Shown: positions 33,039-43,818 of the stretch, piece after piece
How the letters are laid out: each line of letters starts with the position of its first letter
Position numbering within the stretch: the first letter of the stretch is position 1
Assembly (NCBI GenBank): GCA_963565915.1
Contig: OY751487.1
Coordinates: 5,022,001-5,086,000, forward strand
Length of the DNA stretch: 64,000 bases
Source: Entoloma clypeatum
Lineage: Eukaryota; Basidiomycota; Agaricomycetes; Agaricales; Entolomataceae
Direction: 5' to 3'
The notes under the pieces: model-generated
The model's input: the letters and a program-made list of their open reading frames with translations, nothing else
Told to the model about the DNA's origin: nothing
Databases searched by the model: none
Translations under genes and position numbers: made by a program

Positions 33039-34053
33039 ACAGGGCATCATCATGGGTTTTTTCAAACACAAAAACAACCTTTTCTTACTTCCTCCCTTCC
33101 ACAACCACTGTAGTCTATATGTACTGTATATATACCATTGTAACATTCTACTCAGACCATTCAAATCAAGCCAAGGACTTAATAAGGTGAATAGAAGCAA
33201 AATAGGTCGAAAATTTGACCAAAAAATTTTGTTTCAGCTTTGGATTCTCCTCATTCAGGGGACCTCACAGCACATCTGTTTTTCAACTTGGTGCATTCAT
33301 TATGGAGATATAACACTTTTACTGAAATATGCACATTTCATCATTTCTATCTTATCTAGAGATCTAAAAATTATACAAGGTGTCTCAGAAGGTGAATACA
33401 TATATATTGATGAGTTCTATCATGTTAAACTATTATTAGATCATGAGGAAGGCACCGTGCACGCCTGCGCAATGCATTTGCACATTGTTTACTGTTGTTT
33501 GGTGTAAAGCATCGCATTGCTATATGCTCAAATCTGTGGCGAAAATTCATGAAATAAATACATATTTATTAACATATGATACTCTGGTACATAATTGATA
33601 TAGTCTGTAAGCTTACTTCCTCCTGTGTAGCCATATTAAGGAGAAATGCGATGTTTTTTGAGTTTGTTTACATATATTTGACACATTTGATGCGCATGTG
33701 TCACACATCATCCAATGTTGAATCAATGCATCCACCCATTGCTCGCTCCGCAATGAGAGGCACACAGATATAACAAAAATAACACAGTAATGATAGTACA
33801 GATACAACAAAAATAGCACTGTAAACACAGATACAAAAAAATAACATTGTAATCATATCTTTTAGCTATGTTTTCACCATGTTTCACTCAATTCTTAACC
33901 TTTGTGACTCTGAGCAAGAGTTTATATACAAGCTAGAAATGTATTCCACTCAGTTGTAGCTTTAAAACAAGCCTTAGACCAATGAAATTGGACTATAAAT
34001 ATCTAGAATATTATGCAGATTACTGAAAAATCTCCAAAAATTGTAGAATATTA

Positions 34054-34071
34054 GGGGGGGGGGGGGGGGGG
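34054..34071. repeat. Run of 18 G
   Basis: Uninterrupted G18 inside the hAT-like element, about 210 bp from its right end. Confidence 0.9.
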
Positions 34072-34290
34072 TTAGAGGTGTATCCCAAAGGGCAAAAAGA
34101 CCAGTCTAGACCTGTTTAGACCGGTCTTTTTGCGGTCTAAGTCAAAAAAAAAATCTAGACTGAACTGCAGTCTAAATTTTCTAAATGTATAGACCTTAGA
34201 CCGCGGTTCAGTCCAATGTGGTCTATTTTTCAGTTCAGTTCAGTCCGGTTCAGGTCTATGTAGACTGAACCTTCAAACACTATGCACCGC

Positions 34291-35526
34291 AGTCTTTTTT
34301 TGTTTTCTTTTTTTGTTTCTGTTTCTCATGACTATGATATTACAGACTGCCTCTGCCCATCTACGTGCTGAAATACCCCAGGGCTGACCAACACCGACCA
34401 GAACTCATCAACACCAAGCAACAACCATCCTGCACCTTTATGACCGGTCACCCATGCTCCCGAAATGTGTGACCACACATGTAGGAGCAGCGGCTGGCCC
34501 ATGGCCCATTGAATGCAAACGGAATGCGCCAAACACATTCTGTTTGCGTTCACGTTCACATGCGGGATTTCAGACGGCATTTGCGTTCACGGATCATGTT
34601 CACTGAGGAGGGTTTTTTTTCTGGTTTAGTGTAATTTTTGTATCTAGATATGTAGCTGCCTCTACAAACACACCTTCTTGGAACTCCCCTTGCCTACCTA
34701 TGTGTGTGGTGAATTCAGAATGTGCTGGCATGCTACCCTGGGACAGAACTAAATGCAGCCTTCAAAGGACCCTGTCTTGCCAGTGCTATGGAAAGGACCC
34801 TGTCTGTCGAGTGCTGTCCAGCACTCGACAGCACGGCCCTGATGCTAGACAGAAGTGATGTGAGAATTGACAGCACTCCATAGCAAAGCACCCTTGCTAT
34901 GGTGCTATAACCCTGTATAGTGCTGTGGAGTGTTGGCTAACACGGTCAGGGTTTGCTGATGTGCTAAGTCCCATCACATTGGACATCAGTTGGAATGTCA
35001 ACACAATGTATTACATCTATGCAAAAATACATAACAACATAACAACATACCCTCTAAATACCCATCTCTGCAATATTGGCCAATAGACTGGGAGGTTTGA
35101 GTCTGTTGTAACACAAGGATCAGTCCGTTGAGCGCGAACATTGATCGAAGTTCAACAATGGACAAAGTCATGTCAACAAAGTCATGTGACACATTTGTAC
35201 TTGAGTCGAACATTTGTTTTTTGCAATCCCATCCCTATACACCATCACTGTGATGCTGCCACCATGCCACAGGCACCCACCCATGAGCCCGAAAGTAAGC
35301 CCCATCATTTTCTATGTGTGTCTGCTACCAACTAACTTACATATTTCTTGTTAGAGTTGTTGCCCTGGGTTGTGACTAATGAGACCAATTTCCGAACATG
35401 TGAGTTCTGCCACGTCACAGCCAACATCATCTGCATCCCATGTGACACATTTTGTTGCATTGCATCACAGTCACCCCCTCTCTGCCATGCCATCACCGAT
35501 GAAGCAGCATCTATGGCAAGTCTGCC
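34291..35526. other. Intergenic with one repeat copy
   Basis: Contains the 34767-34961 repeat. Around 35264 a short start (MPQAPTHEPE) is followed by a good donor/acceptor pair (GTAAGC ... TTGTTAG), which may be an upstream exon of the candidate gene at 35527, but I could not connect the frames. Confidence 0.4.
34767..34961 (+). repeat. MITE-like dispersed repeat, copy A
   Basis: Begins GGACCCTGTCT, contains GATGTGAGAATTGACAG and GCAAAGCACCCTTGCTATGG, ends CAGGGTTTGCTGATG. Aligns along its length with 36104-36270. Confidence 0.7.
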
Positions 35527-35953
35527 GTGGTTCTGGATGACTGGTTCTGGAACACCGTCCCGACACTCAACCCATCCCTGAGGAAGCCGCGTCCCACCAT
35601 GCCAAAATGTGTCAATTTCATGTCCTCTGTGAGCGATTTGATGGAGCTGCTGGAGGGTGCCAAGGACTGGGACTGGGACGTCATGAACTTGGATGCTATA
35701 GTAAGTTCACACCATGTTTATGCATCATCCTTCAACTGACCTTTCTTAGACCCTCTCCATCAAAGTCACCTCTGAACGCCAGACCATCCACCTCTGCGAC
35801 GACTGGACGACCATACCCATTCGTCCCTGCAACAGGTTCATGTCCACAATGATGGTTTATGAGCAGTATGCGCCTCTACCATTGCAGACCTTTGTAGAGA
35901 TGGGCAGGGCTGTCACAAAGTGGTGGAACGCAAGCATTAGACTCCGGGCATAG
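35527..35953 (+). CDS. Hypothetical small spliced gene, possibly partial
   Basis: Two exons, 35527-35700 and 35750-35953, joined in phase by a 49-nt GTAAGT...TTAG intron give 125 aa: MVLDDWFWNTVPTLNPSL ... DLMELLEGAKDWDWDVMNLD, then TLSIKVTSERQTIHLCDDW ... VYEQYAPLPLQTFVEMGRAV and a stop. The composition looks protein-like and the intron is clean, but I recognise no family. Upstream frames (LLPWVVTNETNFRTCEFC at 35355-35410) may belong to it. Lying among transposons, it could be a remnant of an element-borne gene. Confidence 0.35.
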
Positions 35954-36103
35954 TAGAAATAGATACTCAGATGTTGTAGAATACAAGGAATATAATGGTT
36001 TTGAATTGTCCTCATTTTACATGCCCGAAAGAATTTGCCCAATCTGGTGTATGGGGAACCTATTCTATGTATGCTATAAGGGCTATACATGCTATACACA
36101 GGA

Positions 36104-36270
36104 GGACCCTGTCTCTCTAGCACCAGACAGGGTTGATGGTATCCGTGACAGCAGTATATAGTTGTGATGTGGGAATTGACAGTGTTGCATAGCAAAGCAC
36201 CCTTGCTATGGTGCTATGGCACTATACAACACTGTGCAGGGCTGTCTAACGTCACCAGGGTTTGCTGATG
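36104..36270 (+). repeat. MITE-like dispersed repeat, copy B
   Basis: GGACCCTGTCTCTCTAGC to CAGGGTTTGCTGATG. Shares the central GATGTGGGAATTGACAG and GCAAAGCACCCTTGCTATGG with copy A. Confidence 0.7.
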
Positions 36271-36465
36271 CTTCTTCTGTATTGTACAAGAATAGGCCTG
36301 TACACTATGTACAAAGAAAGAGGTGTGGGTGGGCAGGCAATGAGAAAAAACTCAAGCCAGGAACACACACCTGCAGAGGGTGTGTGTGAGTGTAAATGAG
36401 ATCCCTTGAGGAGGGAGAATGACTTACCTGCAGAGGGTGGGTGTGAGCAGAACTTACTGAACATG

Positions 36466-37006
36466 TTGAAGTGGTCACGTGATCATCAGACATCTGATCA
36501 ACAAACTCATCAACTTCCATTGGAAGAATGGGTCATACCTCTGTGAGTTCTGATTCGTTTCTCTTCATTTCTATCTCAAAAACACCGTATTTGTGTGTAG
36601 AAAAGAAGGCCCACTTAGACGAGACCCCGGAGTTTTGTGGATGCGGCGCAATTTCGTGATTTTATGGGTCTAGGGGCCTGAGGAGAGGAACCAATAATAT
36701 CGTAGTGAGTTTTCATTCATTTATCTTCATTTCTATCTCAAAAACTTCGCATTTGTATGTAGAATAAAGGTCCACTGAGAAGACAACCCAGCGTTTCCTC
36801 ATTGTGGCGCGTTTTTGCATACAGGTTTTTTTCTGTACACTAGCCGTGAACTCGGCGGGTTTTGAGCTTCTTAAAAATTAGGTCCGGACCTGGACCTTGA
36901 GGTTCGGGTGCGGGTCCGCTGGATGCTTGGACTGGACCCCTAGGTCCAGGTCCAGGTCCAGGTCCAGTCGAAAATGCCTGGACACGGACCGGACCGTGGC
37001 CAGTGT
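36466..37006. repeat. Left-truncated copy of the 20881-22250 TIR element
   Basis: Matches 21700-22250 in the same direction throughout (for example TTGTGGATGCGGC, TTTCGTGATTTTATGGGT, CAATAATATCGTAGTGAG) and ends with the same CCGTGGCCAGT terminus. The left TIR is missing. Confidence 0.75.
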
Positions 37007-37069
37007 AGCTCGGTGAGGTTCAATTCACCGGGTAGACTCTATCGTGCCACGGTATGTGAATCTTCAATC

Positions 37070-37897
37070 AACGTGTCGCTGCTGGGGCTTCCCTGCAGGT
37101 GGTCTCCGGCTCTCTGTCACCAAGGTCTAGGATGAGGGAGTCTACGACAACACTGAAGGGAACATACCGACACAGAATTCACTGGGTGTTTGAATTTTCA
37201 TTGAACGGCGACTCACACAGAGCAGGCGACAGCGCACCTCGGTTATACGTCCAATTCCTGCCAAGGGAATCCAACTCTGCTCGACTCCGCTGTACGTTAT
37301 CTTGTCCTAACGATATGGATTTAGCTGTAACGTGTAACCGGTAACCACGACACCAAGGCCAGGCCTCACACGGCGTGGGTCAAGGGAGTTGGTAAGTTGG
37401 TACAGGCCACGCGCCAAGTACATAGCGTTTTCGCAATTGGCTGCATATCGAGGTCGACATCTAAGAATCGGAATGTGTAGCGCGCTGGCCTGTACTTAGT
37501 AGCTCGGTGAGGTCCAATTTCGCACCTCAAATAGCTGTCCGAGTGGTGCCACGGTGGACGGACGATGTGCGAATCTTGAATACAGAAATATCTGTGAATC
37601 CTCAAGTATTCTGACTGGCAGCGCACCCGTGTGTGTGGACGTCGTACGAGGGATACAAGACGCAGGTTCTGGACCTCCATCTAACCTCGGTGACACTGAG
37701 ACCGCCTGCAGGGAAGCCCGAGTGGCGACACATTTCCGGCAGTACTGTATCCCTGACCTTCTTCCGCAGCCGACTTGGCTCAAGGCTGGGGATAGAAAAG
37801 AACGCTCAGGGCATTGGCCACATTCAGCAAGTGTCCGACCCAGTGACCGAACACCGCACCCACTCGAATCAGCACCTATTCTCGTTACTATGCACTG
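37070..37897 (+). pseudogene. Decayed host gene fragment at the Copia-2 insertion site
   Basis: Open segments with protein character: GTYRHRIHWVFEFSLN ... LYVQFLPRESNSARL (37160-37290), then VVPRWTDDVRILNTEISVN (about 37545-37600), a TGA, and EGYKTQVLDLHLTSVTLRPP ... PEWRHISGSTVSLTFF (37645-37765). The two parts start after similar AGCTCGGTGAGGTYCAATT sequences (37007, 37501), suggesting a partial duplication. Not recognised. Confidence 0.3.
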
Positions 37898-38207
37898 TGT
37901 TGAAGTTCCACCTGGGCGCTAGCCACAGGTGTACTGAGCAACATAGCTACAGTGGAAGTACTCTACGATACCGCTATGGTCACTTACATGGTTTGGAGGG
38001 GGTAAGGCTAGTGAGAGCGGTTGAGGCTGGTGAGAGCGATGGAGCTGGTTAAGAGTCAAGAGACAACTTGTTGGTATTGACAGTTTCCTGGTCTTATATA
38101 CTGTACTACTGTTTGTACCAACCAAACAAGTATGTAATGAAGATATGTAAAGGTCACGTGATGTAATCTAATCTAATCTAATCTACGTGATGGGAAAAGT
38201 TTCAACA
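37898..38207 (-). repeat. 3' LTR, Copia family 2
   Basis: Ends TGTTGA/CA as usual. Contains an (ATCTA)4 microsatellite at about 38166-38186 and TATATAA-type promoter sequence at about 38095. Confidence 0.95.
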
Positions 38208-38282
38208 CCCCCCCATATTTAGTACATACTTCTAAATACATCTTGCTTTTTCCCACATATATATATAGGTACTCTGTTTTGC

Positions 38283-41200
38283 CTAGTTTTTTATCAATCC
38301 GAAGTACGGGATAAACTTGGAAAAGAGGATTTTTCCCAGATTCTTAGTTAAAAGATCTGCAGGGTTGTTCACTCCTTCAATGAATTCGACCGTAATTATC
38401 CCTTCGGAGACCTTTTCTCTGACGAAGTGGAATCGCACGTCAATGTGCTTGGATCGTTTCTCGGTTACAGGGTTGGATGCGATAAAGACGGAACCGTTGT
38501 TGTCTCCGTAGATCGGTACTGATCCGATCTGCATTCCAAGTTCGGCAAGCATGCTTCTCAGCCATGTTGCTGCGCGACTGCAATCTGATAACGCCATATA
38601 CTCTGCTTCTGTGGAAGAGAGGGCGATGGTCTTTTGCGCCGATGATACCCATGTTACTGCTCCAGACGCCAGTGATATGAAGAAGCCAGTGGTAGACCTC
38701 CTCGTGTTCTCATCTGACGCCCAATCGGAGTCTGTGAATGCATAGATTCCTTTCCCTGAGTCGCCATCATACATGATTGCGTAATTTTTTGTCGCCTTTA
38801 GATACCTGCAAATATCCCTAGCCACTTCCAAATGGCGTTTGGTGGGATTTGCGGAAAACTGCGACATTTTAATCACGGCAAAACAGATGTCTGGCCTCGT
38901 TCCAATCATCAGATATAGAAGTGATCCGATGACGGATTGGTACTTTGATCGAAGTTCTGCATTGGGTTCATCTTCGGACATCATGGGTTTGTAGCCCGTA
39001 GGAAGTGGGGTATGGGTGGCGTTAGATTCGCTCATCCCCATTCGTTCGAGTATTTTCTCAAGGTAAGGTACTTGATCAATGAAGATACGTTTCCCACGTT
39101 GCCTTATTTGGATAGAGAGAAATTCTTTCGGTTCCCCATCAGGCACAAGGTGCCCTAGGTCCCTACATTCCCATGTGGTCATGAAGGCCTTTTTCTTCTC
39201 TAGCGTGTACTCTCGGTTTGTGCCGAGAAAAGCAGAGTCGTCGACATATATGACGGCGATTACAATTTCCCCTTTGGTACTTTTGTGAATGAACACTCCC
39301 GCATCAGAGTGAAGCCGGACAAAGCCGAGCTTTTTCATGGAGGAATCAAGTTCCCTCCACCAGGCTAATGCGGCCTGCTTAAGTCCATATAGAGCTTTGA
39401 ATAGTTGGTACACGAGGTGCTCTTTCCCTTTTACTATGTAGCCCTCAGGCTGTTGCATGTAAATGACTTCTCGGAGCGTTCCGTAGAGGAAGGCTGATGA
39501 GACGTCCAACAGTGTCATGAACCACCCTTCAAGGGCTGTCAATGCCAGTATCAGTCGGACGGTTTCATATCTTACGACTGGTGAGAAGATCTGATCAAAG
39601 TCGATCCCTTCCACCTGCGAGAAGCCTTTTGCGACAAGGCGCGCTTTCAGACGCCCGTCGGATTTTTCGTTATAAACCCATTTGTTCCTTAGAGCTTTCC
39701 TCCCTGCAGGCAGGGGTACTAGCTCCGTGATCACCCCGCGGCGTTTGAGCATGTCTAGCTCTTTACGTTCAGCCACATACCAGTCTTCTTTATTTGGAAG
39801 AGGGTGTATGTCTTTATGGGACATTTCAACGATGCCAACTTGGGCTGATATCACCTCCATCAGGAGGTCATTCATCCATGCCGTTTGACCGCCCAATCTC
39901 CGTCTTCGATCTAATTTTTCAAGATCAGACGCTGGAGTGTCTTCCCCATAGATGCTTCCTGGCATCTTCCGAACTCGTCGTTCCCTGATCGGTCGATCTG
40001 GTACTTGCTCGGGTTCCGGAGTGGGTACTCGTGGTTCGTCATCAGGCTCACTGGCAGGTATTTCGTTGTCTGATTCAGGTTGATCCTGTTCAATGGGAAC
40101 TGAGTCCTGAGGTGTTTCATTGTGACTATCGTCGTCGTTGCTGCCAGGGATGAGATCCTCAAACTCATCAGCCGGCTCTGGGTTTTCCATTTCTGGATGG
40201 TTTTCTGGCAAAGGGTCGATGTGGCATCTAGGGTACTTGCTTTCATCAAAGATAGCTTTCCCACCCATGAAAATCGTGTTAGTCTCAGGATCCATGAAGC
40301 GGTATCCTTTGACCCCTGGTTTTGATCCGAGATAAATCATCAATTGAGATCTTGACTCCAGGGAGTTTCTGTGTTTTTCTTTTGGGATATATACGTATGC
40401 TTGGCATCCGAAGACTCTGACGCTGGACAAGTCGGGGATCTCATTGGTCACCCTGAAATGAGGGGTTTTCCATTCAAGACGCCGCATGGGGGTTCTGTTG
40501 TATAGAAATGCTGCATGTTCCAAACAGAATTCCCACCACATCGGCGGTAGACATGCGTCGAAACGTAATGCCTGAGATTTTTCCCACAGAGTTCGATTTA
40601 TTCGTTCTGCTCTACCATTCTGCTGATGCTGATATGGGAGTGTGACGTCGATCAGAATTCCATGATCGGCAAGTACATCCTTGTATTCGTTGAATTCTCC
40701 ACCTCCATCAACCCGCCATTTTTTAGGGGTGGCGGCGAATTGATTCTGGATCATCGCAAGGAATTGTTTCAGCGCCGTGATGGCGCCTGACTTCTTCCTA
40801 AGCAAGACGACCCAGACATGGGAAGAAAAATCATCCAAAAAGGTAAGGAAATATTTGTACTTGTGGTACGATGCTGTGGATATCTGTTTCAAGTCCGAAT
40901 GGATCAAATCAAAGGGTTTGACAGCCCTTGTCACCGAGTTAGGGTAAGATTGATTCGGCATTTTCCCTTTTAGACACCCCGTGCAGCTTTCCTGTGATTT
41001 CTCACGTACTAACGTTTTGGGTACTCCTTTGGTACTGGTGGGAATCTTTTTGAGCGCCTGGTCATTTGGGTGGCCAAGGCGTTTATGCCAGGTTTCAACA
41101 GTGATTTCGCTAGAGATCGCGTGGATTTGGTCGTAGCGTATTTCAGTGTCTAACCAATAAATGGTTTGTCCGATGAAATGAGGCGAAAACTGTATTTTGT

Positions 41201-43010
41201 TCAGCCCTTTAGAGATATTAATTTCTCCACGCATTCCATCAACTTTGTAACCATGGTTAAGGAAGACGCCTAGGGACAGTAGACGTGTGTCCATATCCGG
41301 AATATAAAATACCGGTCGTAGGAGATGAGTTTTAGTTTCCCCATTTAGGGTATGCCGTACTGGAACGGCCCCAACTCCGAGAATTTCCAGTTTCTTTCCC
41401 TTTGCAGCTGTTTGGACAAATCGCTTAGCCTTGAGAGGCCTGTAATATGCGAAGTCTTTGAACTCATGGGTAAAGTGTAATGAAGCGCCGGAATCTAAGA
41501 TCCACTGAGCGCGTTCTTTTTCTTTGCAGTGTGTGCAGGACGCAAAATGCTTGGTATATTTTTTGTACAGATCATCGCTAAAGAGATCTATACTATCTGC
41601 ATCGGTACTGGCTAATATAAATTCAAACGTCTGTGCGTGATTATTAGCATTTCCCATTTGGTCAAGTTTGAGAGAAGAATGTGACGAACCGTCAAGTTCG
41701 ATCAGCCCATCTTCGAATTGTTCCGGCCCCATCCGCTCGCTTTGATGGTCTATGTCCATCATTTTCAGAGATTCTTCTATCGACGGGGCTACGCGACGCT
41801 GTTTAGCCGGCCTTTCGTCGATGTCAGGAATGATGGTATCTAGGATACGAAGATTGGATCCTGAGGGGCGAGCACCAATGCCGCGTGCGAGTTTGCGGAC
41901 ATGGTCGTTCTTTTTCCACACGGACGGTTTTCCAGAAGGAAGCCCGGTGTACTGTGACGGAGGGGGGTTCATTCGCTGAAGGAGCGACTGCATCTTTTGA
42001 GAGTCTGGCTGGGCGGTACTCATAGTTTTTCCGCGCCCAGTGACGGTTGTGAAGGACGGTGTCGGAAGAGGAGGGAAGTGGATGGCGGGAGCAACGAACT
42101 CAACCGTTTCTTCCGCATGGTCGGACGCGTTGTCCGCAGTGTTGGCGTTCTTCTTCTGATTGCGCCAGCGTCCTTTTCCCTTCTTCTTTTCAGAAGCGGT
42201 ACTATGGTCAGTCGAGTTAGGCTGCTCGTCAGCGTCGTTCTGCGAGGTACTCGGCTTTTGCTGCTTTTCCCATTTGGGGTCCTGCCCCTTGCGCTTTGTC
42301 CCGGAGATTTTCCGGGCCTGCTCGTTGGACGTACGAGTGGACCCAATCGAATACTTGCGCCGGTACTCTGATATGATGCTTTCGGCGACGGCCTTGTAGG
42401 TGAAATCGTCGGTGTCATAGACCTGGAAGAGGGCAGTGGAGAGTGACAACCAGGCGTCGGGAATTGCATTTGCCAGGATCATTGCCTGCATCAGATCGGG
42501 GACGTCAAAGTTCGAATCGGCGAGCCGAGCGAAAAGAGACCCCAGGTGCTCGATTTCAGGGACGGGGTCGCGTCCAGAGAGCTTGTAGGTGGCGGCGGCC
42601 TTGAAGTCGCCGAAGATGACAGCCGGGGATACCTTGGAGTAGGCATCCTTTAATGACTTCCAGGCGTCTTTCGAGGAAGTGGCGTCCTTGATGTGGCGTC
42701 TGATCGCCTCGGAGACCTTCAGGCGTATCGCCCCAAGAGCTACGTCATCGTCCCTGATCCAGGTTTTTTCTTCCTTGCGGAAGCCAGGCTGGTCGACCGT
42801 GGTGGCCAGCACAGGGGGAGCAGTAGCAGTGGCCCCAGGGGTGGAGACTGTGGTGGTGAAGTCGGCGATGACAGGGCGGGGGATGTCGCCAGAAACAAGG
42901 CGCCAGACTCCTTGATGGAGGAGGTAAGACTTCATTTTCTCGGCCCAGCTCCGGTAGTCGATGCCGTCAAAGGCAGTGATCGTGTCGAGGGCAGAACGAG
43001 AGGTAGACAT
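38283..43010 (-). CDS. Copia gag-pol polyprotein, intact (family 2)
   Basis: 1575 codons without interruption. Gag of the UBN2 type (FDGIDYRSWAEKMKSYLL at the N-terminus), a basic linker, protease WILDSGASLHFTHEF (about residue 500), integrase zinc region WHKRLGHPND ... CTGCLKGKMP (about 638-680) and core (FLDDFSSHVWVVLL, QQNGRAERINR), reverse transcriptase with YVDDSAFLG (about 1256), RNase H with FTDSDWASDENTRRS and SSTEAEYMAL (to the end). It makes virus-like particles, cDNA and integration complexes in the host cell. Only distantly similar to family 1, with different LTR and spacer. Confidence 0.93.
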   Translation of the reverse strand: MSTSRSALDTITAFDGIDYRSWAEKMKSYLLHQGVWRLVSGDIPRPVIADFTTTVSTPGATATAPPVLATTVDQPGFRKEEKTWIRDDDVALGAIRLKVSEAIRRHIKDATSSKDAWKSLKDAYSKVSPAVIFGDFKAAATYKLSGRDPVPEIEHLGSLFARLADSNFDVPDLMQAMILANAIPDAWLSLSTALFQVYDTDDFTYKAVAESIISEYRRKYSIGSTRTSNEQARKISGTKRKGQDPKWEKQQKPSTSQNDADEQPNSTDHSTASEKKKGKGRWRNQKKNANTADNASDHAEETVEFVAPAIHFPPLPTPSFTTVTGRGKTMSTAQPDSQKMQSLLQRMNPPPSQYTGLPSGKPSVWKKNDHVRKLARGIGARPSGSNLRILDTIIPDIDERPAKQRRVAPSIEESLKMMDIDHQSERMGPEQFEDGLIELDGSSHSSLKLDQMGNANNHAQTFEFILASTDADSIDLFSDDLYKKYTKHFASCTHCKEKERAQWILDSGASLHFTHEFKDFAYYRPLKAKRFVQTAAKGKKLEILGVGAVPVRHTLNGETKTHLLRPVFYIPDMDTRLLSLGVFLNHGYKVDGMRGEINISKGLNKIQFSPHFIGQTIYWLDTEIRYDQIHAISSEITVETWHKRLGHPNDQALKKIPTSTKGVPKTLVREKSQESCTGCLKGKMPNQSYPNSVTRAVKPFDLIHSDLKQISTASYHKYKYFLTFLDDFSSHVWVVLLRKKSGAITALKQFLAMIQNQFAATPKKWRVDGGGEFNEYKDVLADHGILIDVTLPYQHQQNGRAERINRTLWEKSQALRFDACLPPMWWEFCLEHAAFLYNRTPMRRLEWKTPHFRVTNEIPDLSSVRVFGCQAYVYIPKEKHRNSLESRSQLMIYLGSKPGVKGYRFMDPETNTIFMGGKAIFDESKYPRCHIDPLPENHPEMENPEPADEFEDLIPGSNDDDSHNETPQDSVPIEQDQPESDNEIPASEPDDEPRVPTPEPEQVPDRPIRERRVRKMPGSIYGEDTPASDLEKLDRRRRLGGQTAWMNDLLMEVISAQVGIVEMSHKDIHPLPNKEDWYVAERKELDMLKRRGVITELVPLPAGRKALRNKWVYNEKSDGRLKARLVAKGFSQVEGIDFDQIFSPVVRYETVRLILALTALEGWFMTLLDVSSAFLYGTLREVIYMQQPEGYIVKGKEHLVYQLFKALYGLKQAALAWWRELDSSMKKLGFVRLHSDAGVFIHKSTKGEIVIAVIYVDDSAFLGTNREYTLEKKKAFMTTWECRDLGHLVPDGEPKEFLSIQIRQRGKRIFIDQVPYLEKILERMGMSESNATHTPLPTGYKPMMSEDEPNAELRSKYQSVIGSLLYLMIGTRPDICFAVIKMSQFSANPTKRHLEVARDICRYLKATKNYAIMYDGDSGKGIYAFTDSDWASDENTRRSTTGFFISLASGAVTWVSSAQKTIALSSTEAEYMALSDCSRAATWLRSMLAELGMQIGSVPIYGDNNGSVFIASNPVTEKRSKHIDVRFHFVREKVSEGIITVEFIEGVNNPADLLTKNLGKILFSKFIPYFGLIKN

Positions 43011-43357
43011 TTTTGAATGAATCTAAAAAGGGTTCTCAATCAGTGATGTGTTATGAATATGATTCGAGAAAACAATTGAATGATTCCTTATGACATATTC
43101 CCTTCAGGAATAGCAGTCATGGGAAAACCCTTTATATGTCAGAAACGTATAAGGTGCGATCAACGTTTCCACATGGAGTGTACTAGGTCAATCCCCTTAG
43201 GGACGTTTCATGACAGGTACTTGTCGTAATGACGTTCCCAGGTTCATATGTGAAGAAGTAAGACTCAGAACCTAGATCTTTCGATCGGTTCTTTGCCAAC
43301 CAGGGTAGAGTGGGCAGGTACTCGCTGTTGCCAGCGTTTCCCAAGTCCCTCTGCTAT

Positions 43358-43372
43358 CCGGGGCCCATAACC
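43358..43372 (-). other. Primer-binding site, Copia family 2
   Basis: GGTTATGGGCCCCGG on the reverse strand, the same 15 nt as family 1, so both families use the same tRNA-iMet fragment as primer. Confidence 0.75.
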
Positions 43373-43682
43373 TGTTGAAGTTCCACCTGGGCGCTAACCA
43401 CAGGTGTACTGAGCAACATAGCTACAGTGGAAGTACTCTACGATACCGCTATGGTCACTTACATGGTTTGGAGGGGGTAAGGCTAGTGAGAGCGGTTGAG
43501 GCTGGTGAGAGCGATGGAGCTGGTTAAGAGTCAAGAGACAACTTGTTGGTATTGACAGTTTCCTGGTCTTATATACTGTACTACTGTTTGTACCAACCAA
43601 ACAAGTATGTAATGAAGATATGTAAAGGTCACGTGATGTAATCTAATCTAATCTAATCTACGTGATGGGAAAAGTTTCAACA
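43373..43682 (-). repeat. 5' LTR, Copia family 2
   Basis: 310 bp, one difference from the 3' copy, followed by the CACTG duplication. Confidence 0.95.
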
Positions 43683-43818
43683 CACTGTTCCCCTGGTCTC
43701 GTCTTTTCTATCTTTCTATGCGTCACCGGCGCCGCCCAAGCAGCCCCTCGCGTAGGAGGCCCCCCAGCCCGTGAGTGCACACGGGGTCAGGGTGGCGCAG
43801 GCAAGCAATGTCTAACCA

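Larger units (their letters stand above)
30749..34282. mobile_element. 3.5-kb hAT-like element with minisatellite cargo
   Basis: Left end TAGTGTTCGAGGGTTTGG; right end, inverted, TAGTGTTTGAAGGTTCAG. The 8-bp duplication TGCACCGC is found at 30741-30748 and 34283-34290. Inside are two long 20-bp minisatellite arrays in opposite orientation, a 20-bp palindrome at about 31916-31935, and AT-rich filler. No transposase. The subterminal right part is rich in GTCTAGAC/GGTCT motifs. A homologous element begins at 57628 and shares the sequence on both sides of the left array. Confidence 0.8.
37898..43682 (-). mobile_element. Complete Copia LTR retrotransposon (family 2)
   Basis: 310-bp LTRs at 37898-38207 and 43373-43682 differ at one site (GCTAGCC against GCTAACC). 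The target duplication CACTG is at 37893-37897 and 43683-43687. The PBS is adjacent to the 5' LTR (43358-43372), and a purine tract (ATGGGGGG) is next to the 3' LTR. One intact gag-pol frame. Unlike family 1 there is no ORF between LTR and gag. Very recent insertion. Confidence 0.95.
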
